64,000 nucleotides of DNA from Adiantum capillus-veneris (taxonomy: Eukaryota; Streptophyta; Polypodiopsida; Polypodiales; Pteridaceae), in the NCBI GenBank assembly GCA_014529385.2, contig CM043945.1:91401112-91465111 (forward strand), read 5' to 3'. The notes below the pieces were generated by a model that did not search any database, was not told the DNA's origin, and saw only the letters and a list, made by a program, of their open reading frames with translations. Positions within the stretch are counted from its first letter, which is position 1. The number at the start of each line of letters is the position of its first letter. Shown here one piece after another: positions 1 through 8,612 of this stretch. The translations under genes and the position numbers were made by a program.

Positions 1-823
1 AAGAATTGTAAGCATTGACAAGGTTTAGGTTATCCTTTAATTGTATGCCTTGCATCCATTTAGTAGCTTCAAAAGGATAATTCTTAAACTTAATAAGATA
101 TTTCCGGATAGTCTTATCGCCTCTTAGTACCTTGTCTTCATGTCGGAGAATGGACTCTAGCTACAACACCTCTTCTTGGTCCTCGATCTCTGGTGGGTCT
201 TCAATCGTTGGTTCTTGAGGTGGCTCTCCTTTGTAAGGCTTTAGTAGGCTCACATGGAAAGCATTGTGTATGAGCCAATGGATGGGCAACTTGAGCTGAT
301 AGTCCATCTCATTGATTAGCCTAAAAATCTGGAAGGGACCATAGTACCTTTTTGCTAACTTAGCATAGTACTTTTGGTGTCCCGTAGGATTCTTGCCTAT
401 TGTGTGCCTTAATCGAGCCTTGGGAAATTTGAGTAAGACCCAATCATTTTTTTAAAAGGCCCAATCATTTGGGAAATTTGAGTAAGACCCAATCATTTGA
501 GTTTGGAAATATTCTTGTAGATCTTTGCTATACTCATCTGCAGCGAAGATCTTCCCGTGTACCTTAAGTAGCAAGGGACTTTTTGATCTTCCCTCTATTA
601 CCTCAAAATGTGCTTTTCCCGTGGAAGTATGTACAGTGTTATTGTAGGCATACTCCACTAAGGGTAAGTACTTCTTCCATTGGGATCTTTGATCTACTTC
701 CGTTACATAGGCTTTTAGTAGATCGAGAATTGTTAGGTTAGCTATTTCACTTTGGCCATCCGTTTGCGGGTGATAGGTCGAAGAGAGATTTAGCCTTGTT
801 CCTAAATTCTCAAAGAGACCCTT
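1..823 (-). pseudogene. Gyp-A integrase C-terminal half with GPY/F module and chromodomain
   Basis: Minus-strand translation continues the integrase of 824-1582 after a Trp-to-stop change. It contains the TDGQSE segment with the third catalytic acid, then a conserved EYAYNN stretch around 640-658. A GPY/F module (YYGPFQI, about 300-350) precedes a chromodomain-like segment at 1-120 (KYLIKFKNYPFEATKW and about 20 further residues), in register to the left edge. Chromodomains at the integrase end define plant chromoviruses, where they are thought to guide insertion into particular chromatin. A 49-bp tandem duplication (copies starting at 422 and 471) breaks the frame between the core and GPY/F. 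The window ends before the true C-terminus and 3' LTR. Confidence 0.82.
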
Positions 824-1605
824 CTAGAAATTACTGGTCATTCTATGATTTCTATTCGACACTATAGACATTGGCAAGCCATGGTACTTGAAGATTTGTG
901 AAATGAAGAGGGTTGCCATTTGATGGGCTTTGATAGTCTTTTTGACAGGTATAAAGTGAGCTTGTTTACTGAACCTGTCTATTATTGTCCATATTTCCAT
1001 ATTCCCATGGATAGACTTAGGCAATCCAAAGGTAAAATCCATGGATATGCTCTCCCATGGTGAATTAGGGACTAGCAAAGGTTGAAGCAATCCAGGTTGC
1101 TTCCCTCTATCAAACTTCGTCTTTTGGCATACCACACATTTAGAAACATACTCTTGTATGTTTGCTTTCATGGTAGGCCAATAGAAATATGTTCCAATCC
1201 CCTTTAGGGTAGGCTGAATCCCTCTATGCCCCGCATAAAAAGGAGCATGAGATTCATTCATTACTTTCTCATGTAGTGAGTTAGTAACACATAGTCTATT
1301 TCCATAGAGAAGATAACCATCTTGTAAAGTAAATGGTTCCTCTTTCTTCCCTAATGCAAGGGCTGAAATCAAATCTCTAAAATTGGAATCAATAGCATAC
1401 TCATCTATCATAGAAGATAGATCATTGTGAGTTGCTATGGAAACCGCATTCACTCTCGGCCGTCTTGAGAGTGCATCGGGTACTTGATTATGCTTGCCAG
1501 CAATGTGAGCAATATAAAAATGAAATTGCGAAAGGAAATTTGCCCACCTCATTTGTTTGTCGGAGAGCCTGGTCTGCGTCATGAAGTACTTAAGACTGGT
1601 GATCC
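824..1605 (-). pseudogene. Gyp-A RNase H end and integrase zinc/core domains
   Basis: An open stretch of 252 residues starting from an internal Met. It begins with the end of RNase H (AGKHNQVPDALSRR), then an integrase N-terminal zinc domain (H-x3-H: HAPFYAGH; C-x2-C: CVVCQ) and the start of the catalytic core (SISMDFTFGLP, first Asp). The second catalytic site normally reads SDRD but here reads SNRN, so this Asp is lost. The ORF ends at a stop replacing the expected Trp after MTSNF. Upstream, one base is missing near 1600, which separates it from the RNase H part at 1606-1879. Family identity is secure; the product would be inactive as integrase. Confidence 0.88.
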
Positions 1606-1879
1606 GTTCACAGAATGAAAGGAGTCCCCAATAAATAGGGCTGCCATGAGTCTAGGGCATGTAGAACTGCGAGGAGTTCCTTTTTATATATGCCTAGAGC
1701 TTGTTCAATAGGGTCGAGCCTTCGAATTTCATAGCATATGGTGTGCCCTTTTTGGAGCAAAACAGCTCCAAGGCAATCACCACAAGCATCACATTGGACC
1801 TCAAATGTCTTTGAGAGATCCGATAGTGGAAGCACAGGTTGAGAGATAACCTTTTCTTTAAGTTTTTTGAAAGCATTGT
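1606..1879 (-). pseudogene. Gyp-A RNase H N-terminal part
   Basis: Minus-strand residues such as QPVLPLSDLSKTFEVQCDACGDCLGAVL match the start of a gypsy RNase H: the first catalytic Asp lies in the xxCDAC segment, where most relatives have TDAS. The KKELLAVLHAL stretch carries the next catalytic Glu. The right end at 1879 is the insertion point of Gyp-B. The preceding residues (WFAKEN) are found at 10822-10850, on the other side of Gyp-B, so the two pieces were one reading frame before that insertion. Confidence 0.88.
1875..1879. other. Target-site duplication of Gyp-B (left copy)
   Basis: ATTGT directly before the left LTR is repeated at 10817-10821 directly after the right LTR. A 5-bp duplication is normal for LTR retrotransposon integration and shows that the element is intact end to end. 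Confidence 0.93.
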
Positions 1880-2445
1880 TGTTAACCCTCACGGCACACG
1901 GACACCCTATGATCTATAAACGTTGTATTATTTAGAGTCAGGTACCGGGCTTGTCGGTGCAATAGGGAAAGGTAGAGTGATCGTCGATGAGAGGCGCACT
2001 TTAACTTGGACATTCAAGGGATTAGTTGGTTAAGCATGGGCGCCCAAGTGTGAATGGGGTGAACTCCTATAAAAGCCAACTAAACCTAATTTTTACTCAT
2101 TCTCTCATTTGTGCAATTGAAGAGTGCTCTTGCTCCATCTCCATCTTCTTCTTCTTCACCTCCTTGTGTGTGTGTGAGAGAGAGAGAGAGAGAGGGAGAG
2201 TGTGTGTGCGATCGAGCATTACGAAGGCACGACGGCGGCGAAGCGGTTGAGCGCAGCACGACTGCAGCTTCTTCTTCATCGCGGCGAGGAATCCACCACG
2301 AAGGCGAGCGTAGAGCGGTGAGTGACACACCCTTTGTTTTCTTGAGCTTGCTAGTTTAGGCTTGTTGTGTGCTTGGAGCCGTTTGTGGCTCGCATACGGT
2401 GTATTGGCAAGTCCCTTGCTTCGACAGTGCGGCAAGGAGCGCACA
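1880..2445 (+). repeat. Gyp-B 5' LTR
   Basis: 566 bp starting TGTTAACCCTCACGG and ending GAGCGCACA; the same sequence forms 10251-10816. It carries a TATA box at 2068-2075, a (GT)n(GA)n microsatellite near 2165-2205 and a purine-rich downstream part. The six differences I count from the right copy are scattered single substitutions. Confidence 0.95.
2068..2075 (+). promoter_or_regulatory. TATA box in Gyp-B 5' LTR
   Basis: TATAAAAG lies 188 bp into the LTR and is conserved at 10439-10446 in the other LTR. Transcription would be expected to start about 30 bp downstream, leaving R and U5 of about 350 bp. This is inferred from position and motif only. Confidence 0.6.
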
Positions 2446-2449
2446 TTTT

Positions 2450-2467
2450 TGGCGCCGCTGCCGGGGA
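2450..2467 (+). other. Gyp-B primer-binding site (tRNA-Asp type)
   Basis: TGGCGCCGCTGCCGGGGA starts five bases after the LTR. It matches the complement of the 3' end of plant tRNA-Asp(GUC) at 17 of 18 positions (C instead of T at the ninth). tRNA-Asp-type sites are typical of Athila/Tat-related plant gypsy elements. Confidence 0.85.
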
Positions 2468-2559
2468 TATGCCCTACACTAAGCTCGGTTAGCACTTTAC
2501 GCTTCCTTGTGGTGCAATTTCTATCATAGGAAAGGCAGGGAAGGAGTGTGTGGAAGGTT

Positions 2560-2870
2560 TCTGTTTTTTGCGTTTTCTGCAATTGCTGTCAAGTTTCAAT
2601 TTCTGCTATTGTCTGCGTTTTTTCAATTTCTGCAATTTTTGCATTTTCAAGTTCGGCGTTTTCAATTTCTGCAATTTTCTGCATTTCTGCGTATTTTCAA
2701 TTTTCTGCAATTTCTGCGTTTTTTCAATTTCTGGCATTTCTGCGTATTTTCAATTTTCTGCAATTTCTGCGTTTTTTCAATTTTCTGCAATTTCTGCGTT
2801 TTTCTGCGTTTTTCTGCAATTTCTGCAGCATTTTTTTCAATTTCTGTATTTTCTGCATCAACCAAAACGC
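2560..2870 (+). repeat. Pyrimidine-rich minisatellite in Gyp-B leader
   Basis: About twelve imperfect copies of a roughly 25-base unit built from TTTTCAATTTTCTGCAATTT and TCTGCG. Units vary between 15 and 30 bases. Three frames stay open across it only because the unit is poor in stop codons; the translations are Phe-rich and look like no protein. It lies between the primer site and gag. Confidence 0.85.
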
Positions 2871-2987
2871 GAGCTATTCGGAAATTAAAAACGCGAGCGA
2901 GTGGGCGGCGATATTTTTCGAAAATAAAAAACGTGACTCTTAAAACGGACGGGTTGGTTTGTATAAAAGATGGATCGGGATCGATTT

Positions 2988-3025
2988 CCCAAGCCCAAGC
3001 CCAAGCCCAAGCCCAGGCCCAGGCC
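2988..3025 (+). repeat. (CCCAAG)n hexanucleotide repeat
   Basis: Six consecutive CCCAAG/CCCAGG units in the Gyp-B leader, about 380 bp before the gag start. The remaining leader (3026-3408) has no ORF of note. Confidence 0.9.
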
Positions 3026-3408
3026 TCAGTCCTCAGTCTTATGATATATACTAGACTCACTCTTATATATATACCCTACTCCCTCAAGAGAGAATGAGAG
3101 CATGTGGGACAAGTCCTCCACTCTCCTCCTTTCTCTTCCCACTTGCACCCTTAGACTTTCTATTTTGGGCCTAGTTCCCTACTGGAAATTGACAGTTTTA
3201 GGGATTCCGAGGGCATAGAGTGACCAAACGGAGGGCTGTAAAGCACGGCACGACCCTTTGACCGATACGCTCGTTTCGAGCTATCACACGGCCCATTCCA
3301 CGACACGCTCTAAAAAATCTAGCAAAAAAACAAACAAAAAACACGCTAAAAACTAGTCACAAGACCTCCTAAGAGCAACTTTTTGACACCTTAGGGTATC
3401 AAAAGCAC

Positions 3409-6400
3409 ATGCACTTACGCTCTGGGCGGGTGCTAGAACACGAGCATATTGAGGGTGCCTCTGTTCATACGGACACCCATTACCCATCCACGATAGCCTC
3501 TAGACCCTCAACGGGGACACAAGGTAGCACCACCCAAGACCCTAAAATAGCCGCTAGTGATTCCTCCTCCGACTCAGAAATCATGGAAGCATACCCTAAC
3601 CAAAACACTGAGAGAGAAGACCATGCACCTCCCGAAGCTCCACAGCCTAGTACTAGTATGTTTAGCCGTTTCATGGAAACATTAGGTAGAGCTACTCGCT
3701 CGGAACCTGATGCAAATGAAGCACACGAAGGGGGTGGGGAAGTGGAATCTCCTTTCACATCGCACGTGGACCCCACACCCCCAAAGAGTGTCCATGTGGA
3801 TATCCTACCAACTTCTTACCAAGAAGGCCCTGTTGAGCTGCCTCCTTCAGAAGTTCCCTCTAGAGTACCGTTGGTGACAAGTAAAACCACGGGGAGCAAC
3901 ATTGCTTCTACCTCACAAGAAACCGTTAACACGTCGACTCTAGAAGGATTGTTCATTAATGATCATTGGACATACGACCTCCACACTGAGGTGTTGACGG
4001 ATCTACACTCTGGCCACGCCTACCATGTAGGATGGATAGAGATTGTACAATCCACCTCTAGTGCCACGAGCATCGAAGATCAACAGAAAATGATCTGTAA
4101 TGTTATCCATGGCATTATTCAATCAGAAAGGCAAAACCGAGGGGTAAATATACTCTCAACTGGCCCCATGAGATTTTTGGATACGAGCAAGGCTCAACAG
4201 CCTACTCTATCACAAATGGAGACTCCTCTAATGAGCCCCATGGACCCATCTTACGTCATTTCACCTGGGGTCTCTATGCAATTTGAGCCTCCGAGCGACA
4301 ACTTTAGCTTCCCTAACTTGGCTCAACCCTCTATCAAGGAAAACACAGTGCTCACTCCAGGGATAAGCCTGACAGAGAATGTACCGATGACATCTACGGT
4401 TAGCGCAGTGCCACTACCTAGTGTCGTAGTACCTAATATGGGGCCTCGATCGTATGTGCCTCTAGCCCCTTATGCACACATGGCCCCCACACCTCCAATT
4501 GTACCACTTGCTTATGCTCCTCGAGTGCCGCTCCCTAGCTCTAATCCGAGTGGACCTATGCCCGGTTATGTTCCATATCCTGCATCATCTACACATATGC
4601 CAAGACCGATACCCGTTCCTCTCCCACATATGATTCCAAGAGTACCTCCACCGGCCCTACCTCCTCACATAGGTGACTTGGCAGCGTTTGCTCAAACCAT
4701 AGGTCGATCTATCGCGGAAAATATGCGTCACGCATCTGATAGAGAGCCTAGAAGTAAGGCAGTACAAATTGCCAAACTCACGCAAAAATTCAATGGGGAC
4801 GAAGATGCTAGGAAACACATTGAAGTGTTTGAACAAGTATGTGATTCCTTAGGGGAACACAACAAACTACATAAGTGCAATGCCTTAAGATTGACATTAA
4901 GTGGGAAGGCTGGAGATTGGTATAGGACCCTAAGGGTGGACGAGAAAACAATCTACCCTACCCTTCGAAGGTTGTTTCTAAAGGAGTACATACGAGAAGG
5001 TGTGCTTTGGGGTGTAGCATCTCAGCTACAGAAGGCCGAACGTAAGGAAGGAGAGTCAGTAAGGGACTTCATTAGTCGTCTAAAGCACTTAAACTCTCGC
5101 TGCCCTGTAAATGAGCGCTTCAACAATAACCAACTGCTTGATCGATTCATTCGAGGGTTGAGGAATGAAGGAATCTATAATGGACTAGTGATTAGAGGTA
5201 TCACAACCTGGGAAGATGTCACTGCCAATGCAATCCAATTAGAGGACAACTTGATGATAGCAGGCATGAGGGTGTCTACTGACACGAGATCCACTAGCTC
5301 ACAAGCCATTGAGTATGAACCCATGACTGCAAAGCCCATTGCCAATGAGCCAAAGGTATTTGAGACATTCTTGACAGACCTCACCAAGGCAATCCAAGAG
5401 TCTCTTAAGGATAATCGACCCCCTCAAAATAGTCACATGTATCCAAGAAGGGAGCAACAATGGTGTTCCATTTGCTTAGGTCCACATAGCACTAGTGAGT
5501 GCCCTACGTTTAGAGTAAAATTTAATGGAACTTGCAACGCATGTGGTAGGTATGGTCACCAAGCTAAGGATTGTTTAATGATCAAACGTATGATGGCAAA
5601 TAGACCACCTGTAGCCTGGACGGATGCACCTCGAGCTCCTGTATTGATGCCTGCTCCACCTGTTGAGCAACTACCGCAACACATGGTCCCTAGATCTCAA
5701 AATGTTGTACAAGCTACACCGCTACCACCTCCTGTGCTAGGACCGCAGCCCCCGCATCCAAGAGTCGCCCCTATGAACCAAGTGGGTTGCGAGCCATCAA
5801 ACGCTTATGCAGATGGCTGTGAGGAGGAAATAGACACTAGTATTGCCTACGGACTTGATACATTGGAAGAGTTTCCTATATACTACATGGAAGATTGTTG
5901 GGGACAAGTCAAGCCGGTTTATCAAGCTGCTGCTCTCGCATCCAGAGGTCAAAATATCAACACCCAGGCTAGGAGGCCACCTCTTCAATGCTACGAGTGT
6001 GGTGGACCACATCGAGCAGCGGAGTGCCCTATTAGGCTGCAAAAGAATGCTGCACAGATGCAAATGAATCAAGGGAGCACGTCTGCAATGCCAATACTCA
6101 CATGTAATCGTTGTGGCATAGATCACTTGATTGCCCAATGCCCCTATAACCCAAATGCGCCTAAAATCACACACCTAAATTTGGTCGAAATTGCTAGTGT
6201 GACATCACCAATACCACCCGTCGCACCCGCTTATGCGATTACACGGTCCATGCTTCAAGGGCCAGGACATATCCTCGAAGAGAGAGATACCGCGTCAGTT
6301 ATCCAAGCAAAGAAAAAGAAGACACGAAGGAAGAAGTCGCAGAATACGGAAAATTCAAAGCCAAGTTCCAAAACAAACATAGGAACAGGAGATGACCCCG

Positions 6401-6570
6401 TGTATATGAATGACCTCGAGGATGATTCAGATTCAGTCGAGACAATGGAGACTAGAACCAATACCACAAAGGGAAAGACCGACAAAGAAAACCGTAACAT
6501 GGAACCAATACCACAAAGGGAAAGACCGACAAAGAAAACCGTAACATGGAACCAAATGAAAACCGAATGA
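3409..6570 (+). CDS. gag: Gyp-B Gag polyprotein (1053 aa, four zinc knuckles)
   Basis: Capsid-type protein that would package the element's RNA into cytoplasmic particles. The chosen ATG gives MHLRSGRVL, an N-terminus of the LRSGR type common in plant gypsy Gag. Residues 1-440 are Ser/Pro-rich and poorly conserved. Residues about 450-620 form the retrotransposon Gag core (KFNGDEDARKHIEVFEQVC, GKAGDWYRTLR, RDFISRLKHLNSRCP). Four CCHC-type knuckles follow at residues 686-698, 709-722, 861-873 and 899-911. Only the second has the standard C-x2-C-x4-H-x4-C spacing; the other three have x3 before His. A basic tail (KKKKTRRKK) precedes the end. The ORF is open throughout, which is notable in this window. 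It overlaps the next ORF by 25 bases in the -1 frame because of a 47-bp tandem duplication. Confidence 0.93.
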   Translation: MHLRSGRVLEHEHIEGASVHTDTHYPSTIASRPSTGTQGSTTQDPKIAASDSSSDSEIMEAYPNQNTEREDHAPPEAPQPSTSMFSRFMETLGRATRSEPDANEAHEGGGEVESPFTSHVDPTPPKSVHVDILPTSYQEGPVELPPSEVPSRVPLVTSKTTGSNIASTSQETVNTSTLEGLFINDHWTYDLHTEVLTDLHSGHAYHVGWIEIVQSTSSATSIEDQQKMICNVIHGIIQSERQNRGVNILSTGPMRFLDTSKAQQPTLSQMETPLMSPMDPSYVISPGVSMQFEPPSDNFSFPNLAQPSIKENTVLTPGISLTENVPMTSTVSAVPLPSVVVPNMGPRSYVPLAPYAHMAPTPPIVPLAYAPRVPLPSSNPSGPMPGYVPYPASSTHMPRPIPVPLPHMIPRVPPPALPPHIGDLAAFAQTIGRSIAENMRHASDREPRSKAVQIAKLTQKFNGDEDARKHIEVFEQVCDSLGEHNKLHKCNALRLTLSGKAGDWYRTLRVDEKTIYPTLRRLFLKEYIREGVLWGVASQLQKAERKEGESVRDFISRLKHLNSRCPVNERFNNNQLLDRFIRGLRNEGIYNGLVIRGITTWEDVTANAIQLEDNLMIAGMRVSTDTRSTSSQAIEYEPMTAKPIANEPKVFETFLTDLTKAIQESLKDNRPPQNSHMYPRREQQWCSICLGPHSTSECPTFRVKFNGTCNACGRYGHQAKDCLMIKRMMANRPPVAWTDAPRAPVLMPAPPVEQLPQHMVPRSQNVVQATPLPPPVLGPQPPHPRVAPMNQVGCEPSNAYADGCEEEIDTSIAYGLDTLEEFPIYYMEDCWGQVKPVYQAAALASRGQNINTQARRPPLQCYECGGPHRAAECPIRLQKNAAQMQMNQGSTSAMPILTCNRCGIDHLIAQCPYNPNAPKITHLNLVEIASVTSPIPPVAPAYAITRSMLQGPGHILEERDTASVIQAKKKKTRRKKSQNTENSKPSSKTNIGTGDDPVYMNDLEDDSDSVETMETRTNTTKGKTDKENRNMEPIPQRERPTKKTVTWNQMKTE
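6455..6548 (+). repeat. 47-bp tandem duplication at the gag/pro boundary
   Basis: Copies at 6455-6501 and 6502-6548 are identical by eye, followed by a few bases of a third. The period of 47 is not a multiple of three. The gag frame in the first copy corresponds to the second ORF's frame in the second copy. Hence with one copy removed gag and the second ORF would be one continuous frame. Confidence 0.93.
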
Positions 6571-8612
6571 GAGAAAACCATAAAGAGCCTCTGAAAACAC
6601 CACAAGTGTTTCCAAATCCAATCCAAGACCCCCAAGATAAACCGCAGGGGCAAAAAGGGAAGAATCGTAAAAAGAAGATTGGGACGTACCCAAACCCAGT
6701 AGACGAGATTGAGCAGGTGAAACATCTAAGAGGTTTAGTGGAGGAGACTCAAAGGAAACTAGAACCAGAACCCATGCAGGTCAAAATTCATGACACAGTG
6801 TTTCCCACGCAAGTTCATCCACCCCACATGAACCATAGACCGTTAGCCATATCTAGTATCATCCAAGAAGGGAGTGAGGACGGGACATCAGAAAGTGAGC
6901 ATACACCCTTCTTGTTGGAAAGGATGTTTAACGAAGGAATACCTGATCCCATTGAGGAATATGAGATTCCATCCTCACCAGTTCCTAGTCAAGGACCTAC
7001 ACCCTGCAAAACGCCAATGAATGTTGCCAAACTAGTGGACTTCATGTCTTCTGAGGTCCGAACCACGATCATAGCAAAGCTGTATGGAGATCCTGAGTTA
7101 TTCCTTGCACTTCGAGCATTCCTTAACGGAGAGCTACGAACGGGATTACCGCAGTTTGCGCAACCAAATAGGCCTGACTCGATTATGATTGATGAGGAAA
7201 ATCATGTGCAATCACTTGACTTAGATGGACACGAGTCTGTGATCGAGGTACCCATTAACGAATTAGGGCAGTATTTTGAAGGCGACGAGTCTAATGCGAC
7301 CCTACCCATCACTACCAAGGGATTAACTATAAAGGGAATTCTTGATGGTGGTGCGGGAGTTAGCATCGTTACAAAAGATTGTTGGGAATCCATGGGAAAA
7401 CCCCGCCTCAGTGTTACTAACATTGTGGTAAAGATGGCAAATGGTACCATAGCCAAACCTATGGGGATGCTCAAGGATCTTAAGATCAAAGTTCTAGGAC
7501 ACAAGGTACGACATACGTTCATTGTAATGGATTTCTCTAAACACCTTATGTCATATGAAATGATTTTAGGACGACCATTCATGAGGGAAGCACAAATGGT
7601 TCACGATTGGTCTAAAAATCATGTCTATTTGCAATTCCAAGACTCTGTCCTTAGAGTGGATTTGGTGACTGGTAAGGTACACCCCTTAGGGAGTAAAACC
7701 ATTATTGATCATCGCTCTGACACCACAGTTCACTCGGCCCCACTACAATATTGTTACACTTGTAAGAAGGATACAGACATTGGCCAAGATTCTCCTTACA
7801 TGGATGTGTTACCGGGTATGACGGAATCAGACAATGTGGATTGGGTCCACCTAGCATCAACCATAGACACTTGGGGAAATAGGGGGACGACCTGGGTAAC
7901 ACCTGAGGGGGATGAAATGCCTATACCCTTAAATATGCTACAAGCAATGCATATCGCTTCTGACAAGACTCATCCTAATGTAACGAAGAAAACATACAAG
8001 TGGGTCCCTAAAGCTTCTTTAGTGACCATAGCTAGTGCTAAAAAACAGAAGCCTTGTAAGAAACGTACCACTCGCTCCAAGAAAAGTAAGAAAATGTTGC
8101 GATGGATCCCTAAACGACTATTGGAAGCCCAAGGCTACTATCAAGGAAATGATCAAATCTGGGTGCCAAAACGTAGATTGTGCTCTTACCTATCACCTGA
8201 CCCAAGTGAGCCCAATCCCGTAGCTCCAAAACGAATCAATGATCGTGGAAAGAAAAAAATCACAGAATGCTACACACCCGCTCCCGAGCTAGTTTGGGTA
8301 CCAAAGAAAGAACGATTTGTTCCACCTAGCTCAGGAAGGGGGGAGTCCCATGAAGATTCTAGCTCATCATGTAATACATCCATAGAGGTAAAAGCTTCTA
8401 CACAACCTCCATCTATAGTAGTGGACCTCCATGAAGCTACAAAAGAATCCACACCTCCCAGTGTTCAAGAATCACCTAATGAACCACTTCAAGTTCGATC
8501 CTGGGAGAGTACCTTACCACCCTTGCAGCTTGACAAGGCACCTAGGGTAATAAAAACTACTGGCAAAAATCCTCACCTATTACCAACTGGAACAATTGGT
8601 TTCAAAGGGTGA
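6546..8612 (+). CDS. Gyp-B retropepsin-like ORF with WVPK repeats (688 aa)
   Basis: The middle part is a retroviral-type aspartic protease: LTIKGILDGGAGVSIV with the catalytic Asp at residue 267, a central FIVMDF segment, and MILGRPFM near residue 340. The usual Asp-Ser/Thr-Gly active triad is Asp-Gly-Gly here; the relative Gyp-H has DSG. Residues 1-230 are polar linker. After residue 400 no RT follows. Instead there is a basic, Lys/Arg-rich region with four W-[VI]-P-K motifs starting at residues 486, 520, 539 and 584, then a Ser/Pro-rich tail. The start codon follows the 47-bp duplication and the frame is open back to 6498. Expression would need reinitiation, frameshifting or a copy without the duplication. 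The role of the C-terminal part is unknown. Confidence 0.87.
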   Translation: MEPNENRMRENHKEPLKTPQVFPNPIQDPQDKPQGQKGKNRKKKIGTYPNPVDEIEQVKHLRGLVEETQRKLEPEPMQVKIHDTVFPTQVHPPHMNHRPLAISSIIQEGSEDGTSESEHTPFLLERMFNEGIPDPIEEYEIPSSPVPSQGPTPCKTPMNVAKLVDFMSSEVRTTIIAKLYGDPELFLALRAFLNGELRTGLPQFAQPNRPDSIMIDEENHVQSLDLDGHESVIEVPINELGQYFEGDESNATLPITTKGLTIKGILDGGAGVSIVTKDCWESMGKPRLSVTNIVVKMANGTIAKPMGMLKDLKIKVLGHKVRHTFIVMDFSKHLMSYEMILGRPFMREAQMVHDWSKNHVYLQFQDSVLRVDLVTGKVHPLGSKTIIDHRSDTTVHSAPLQYCYTCKKDTDIGQDSPYMDVLPGMTESDNVDWVHLASTIDTWGNRGTTWVTPEGDEMPIPLNMLQAMHIASDKTHPNVTKKTYKWVPKASLVTIASAKKQKPCKKRTTRSKKSKKMLRWIPKRLLEAQGYYQGNDQIWVPKRRLCSYLSPDPSEPNPVAPKRINDRGKKKITECYTPAPELVWVPKKERFVPPSSGRGESHEDSSSSCNTSIEVKASTQPPSIVVDLHEATKESTPPSVQESPNEPLQVRSWESTLPPLQLDKAPRVIKTTGKNPHLLPTGTIGFKG

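Noticed and set aside
2086-2582. Long open frames on both strands of the Gyp-B LTR and leader (also 10457-10833)
   Set aside because: They cross the LTR end, the (GA)n tract and the minisatellite. Composition is low-complexity (Ser-Leu, Arg-Glu, Phe runs) and the same frames appear in both LTRs.
6455-6501. AAAGGGA as a -1 frameshift heptamer in gag
   Set aside because: It has the X XXY YYZ form in the gag frame, but a shift in the first copy of the duplication runs into TAA at 6495, before the second ORF is reached.
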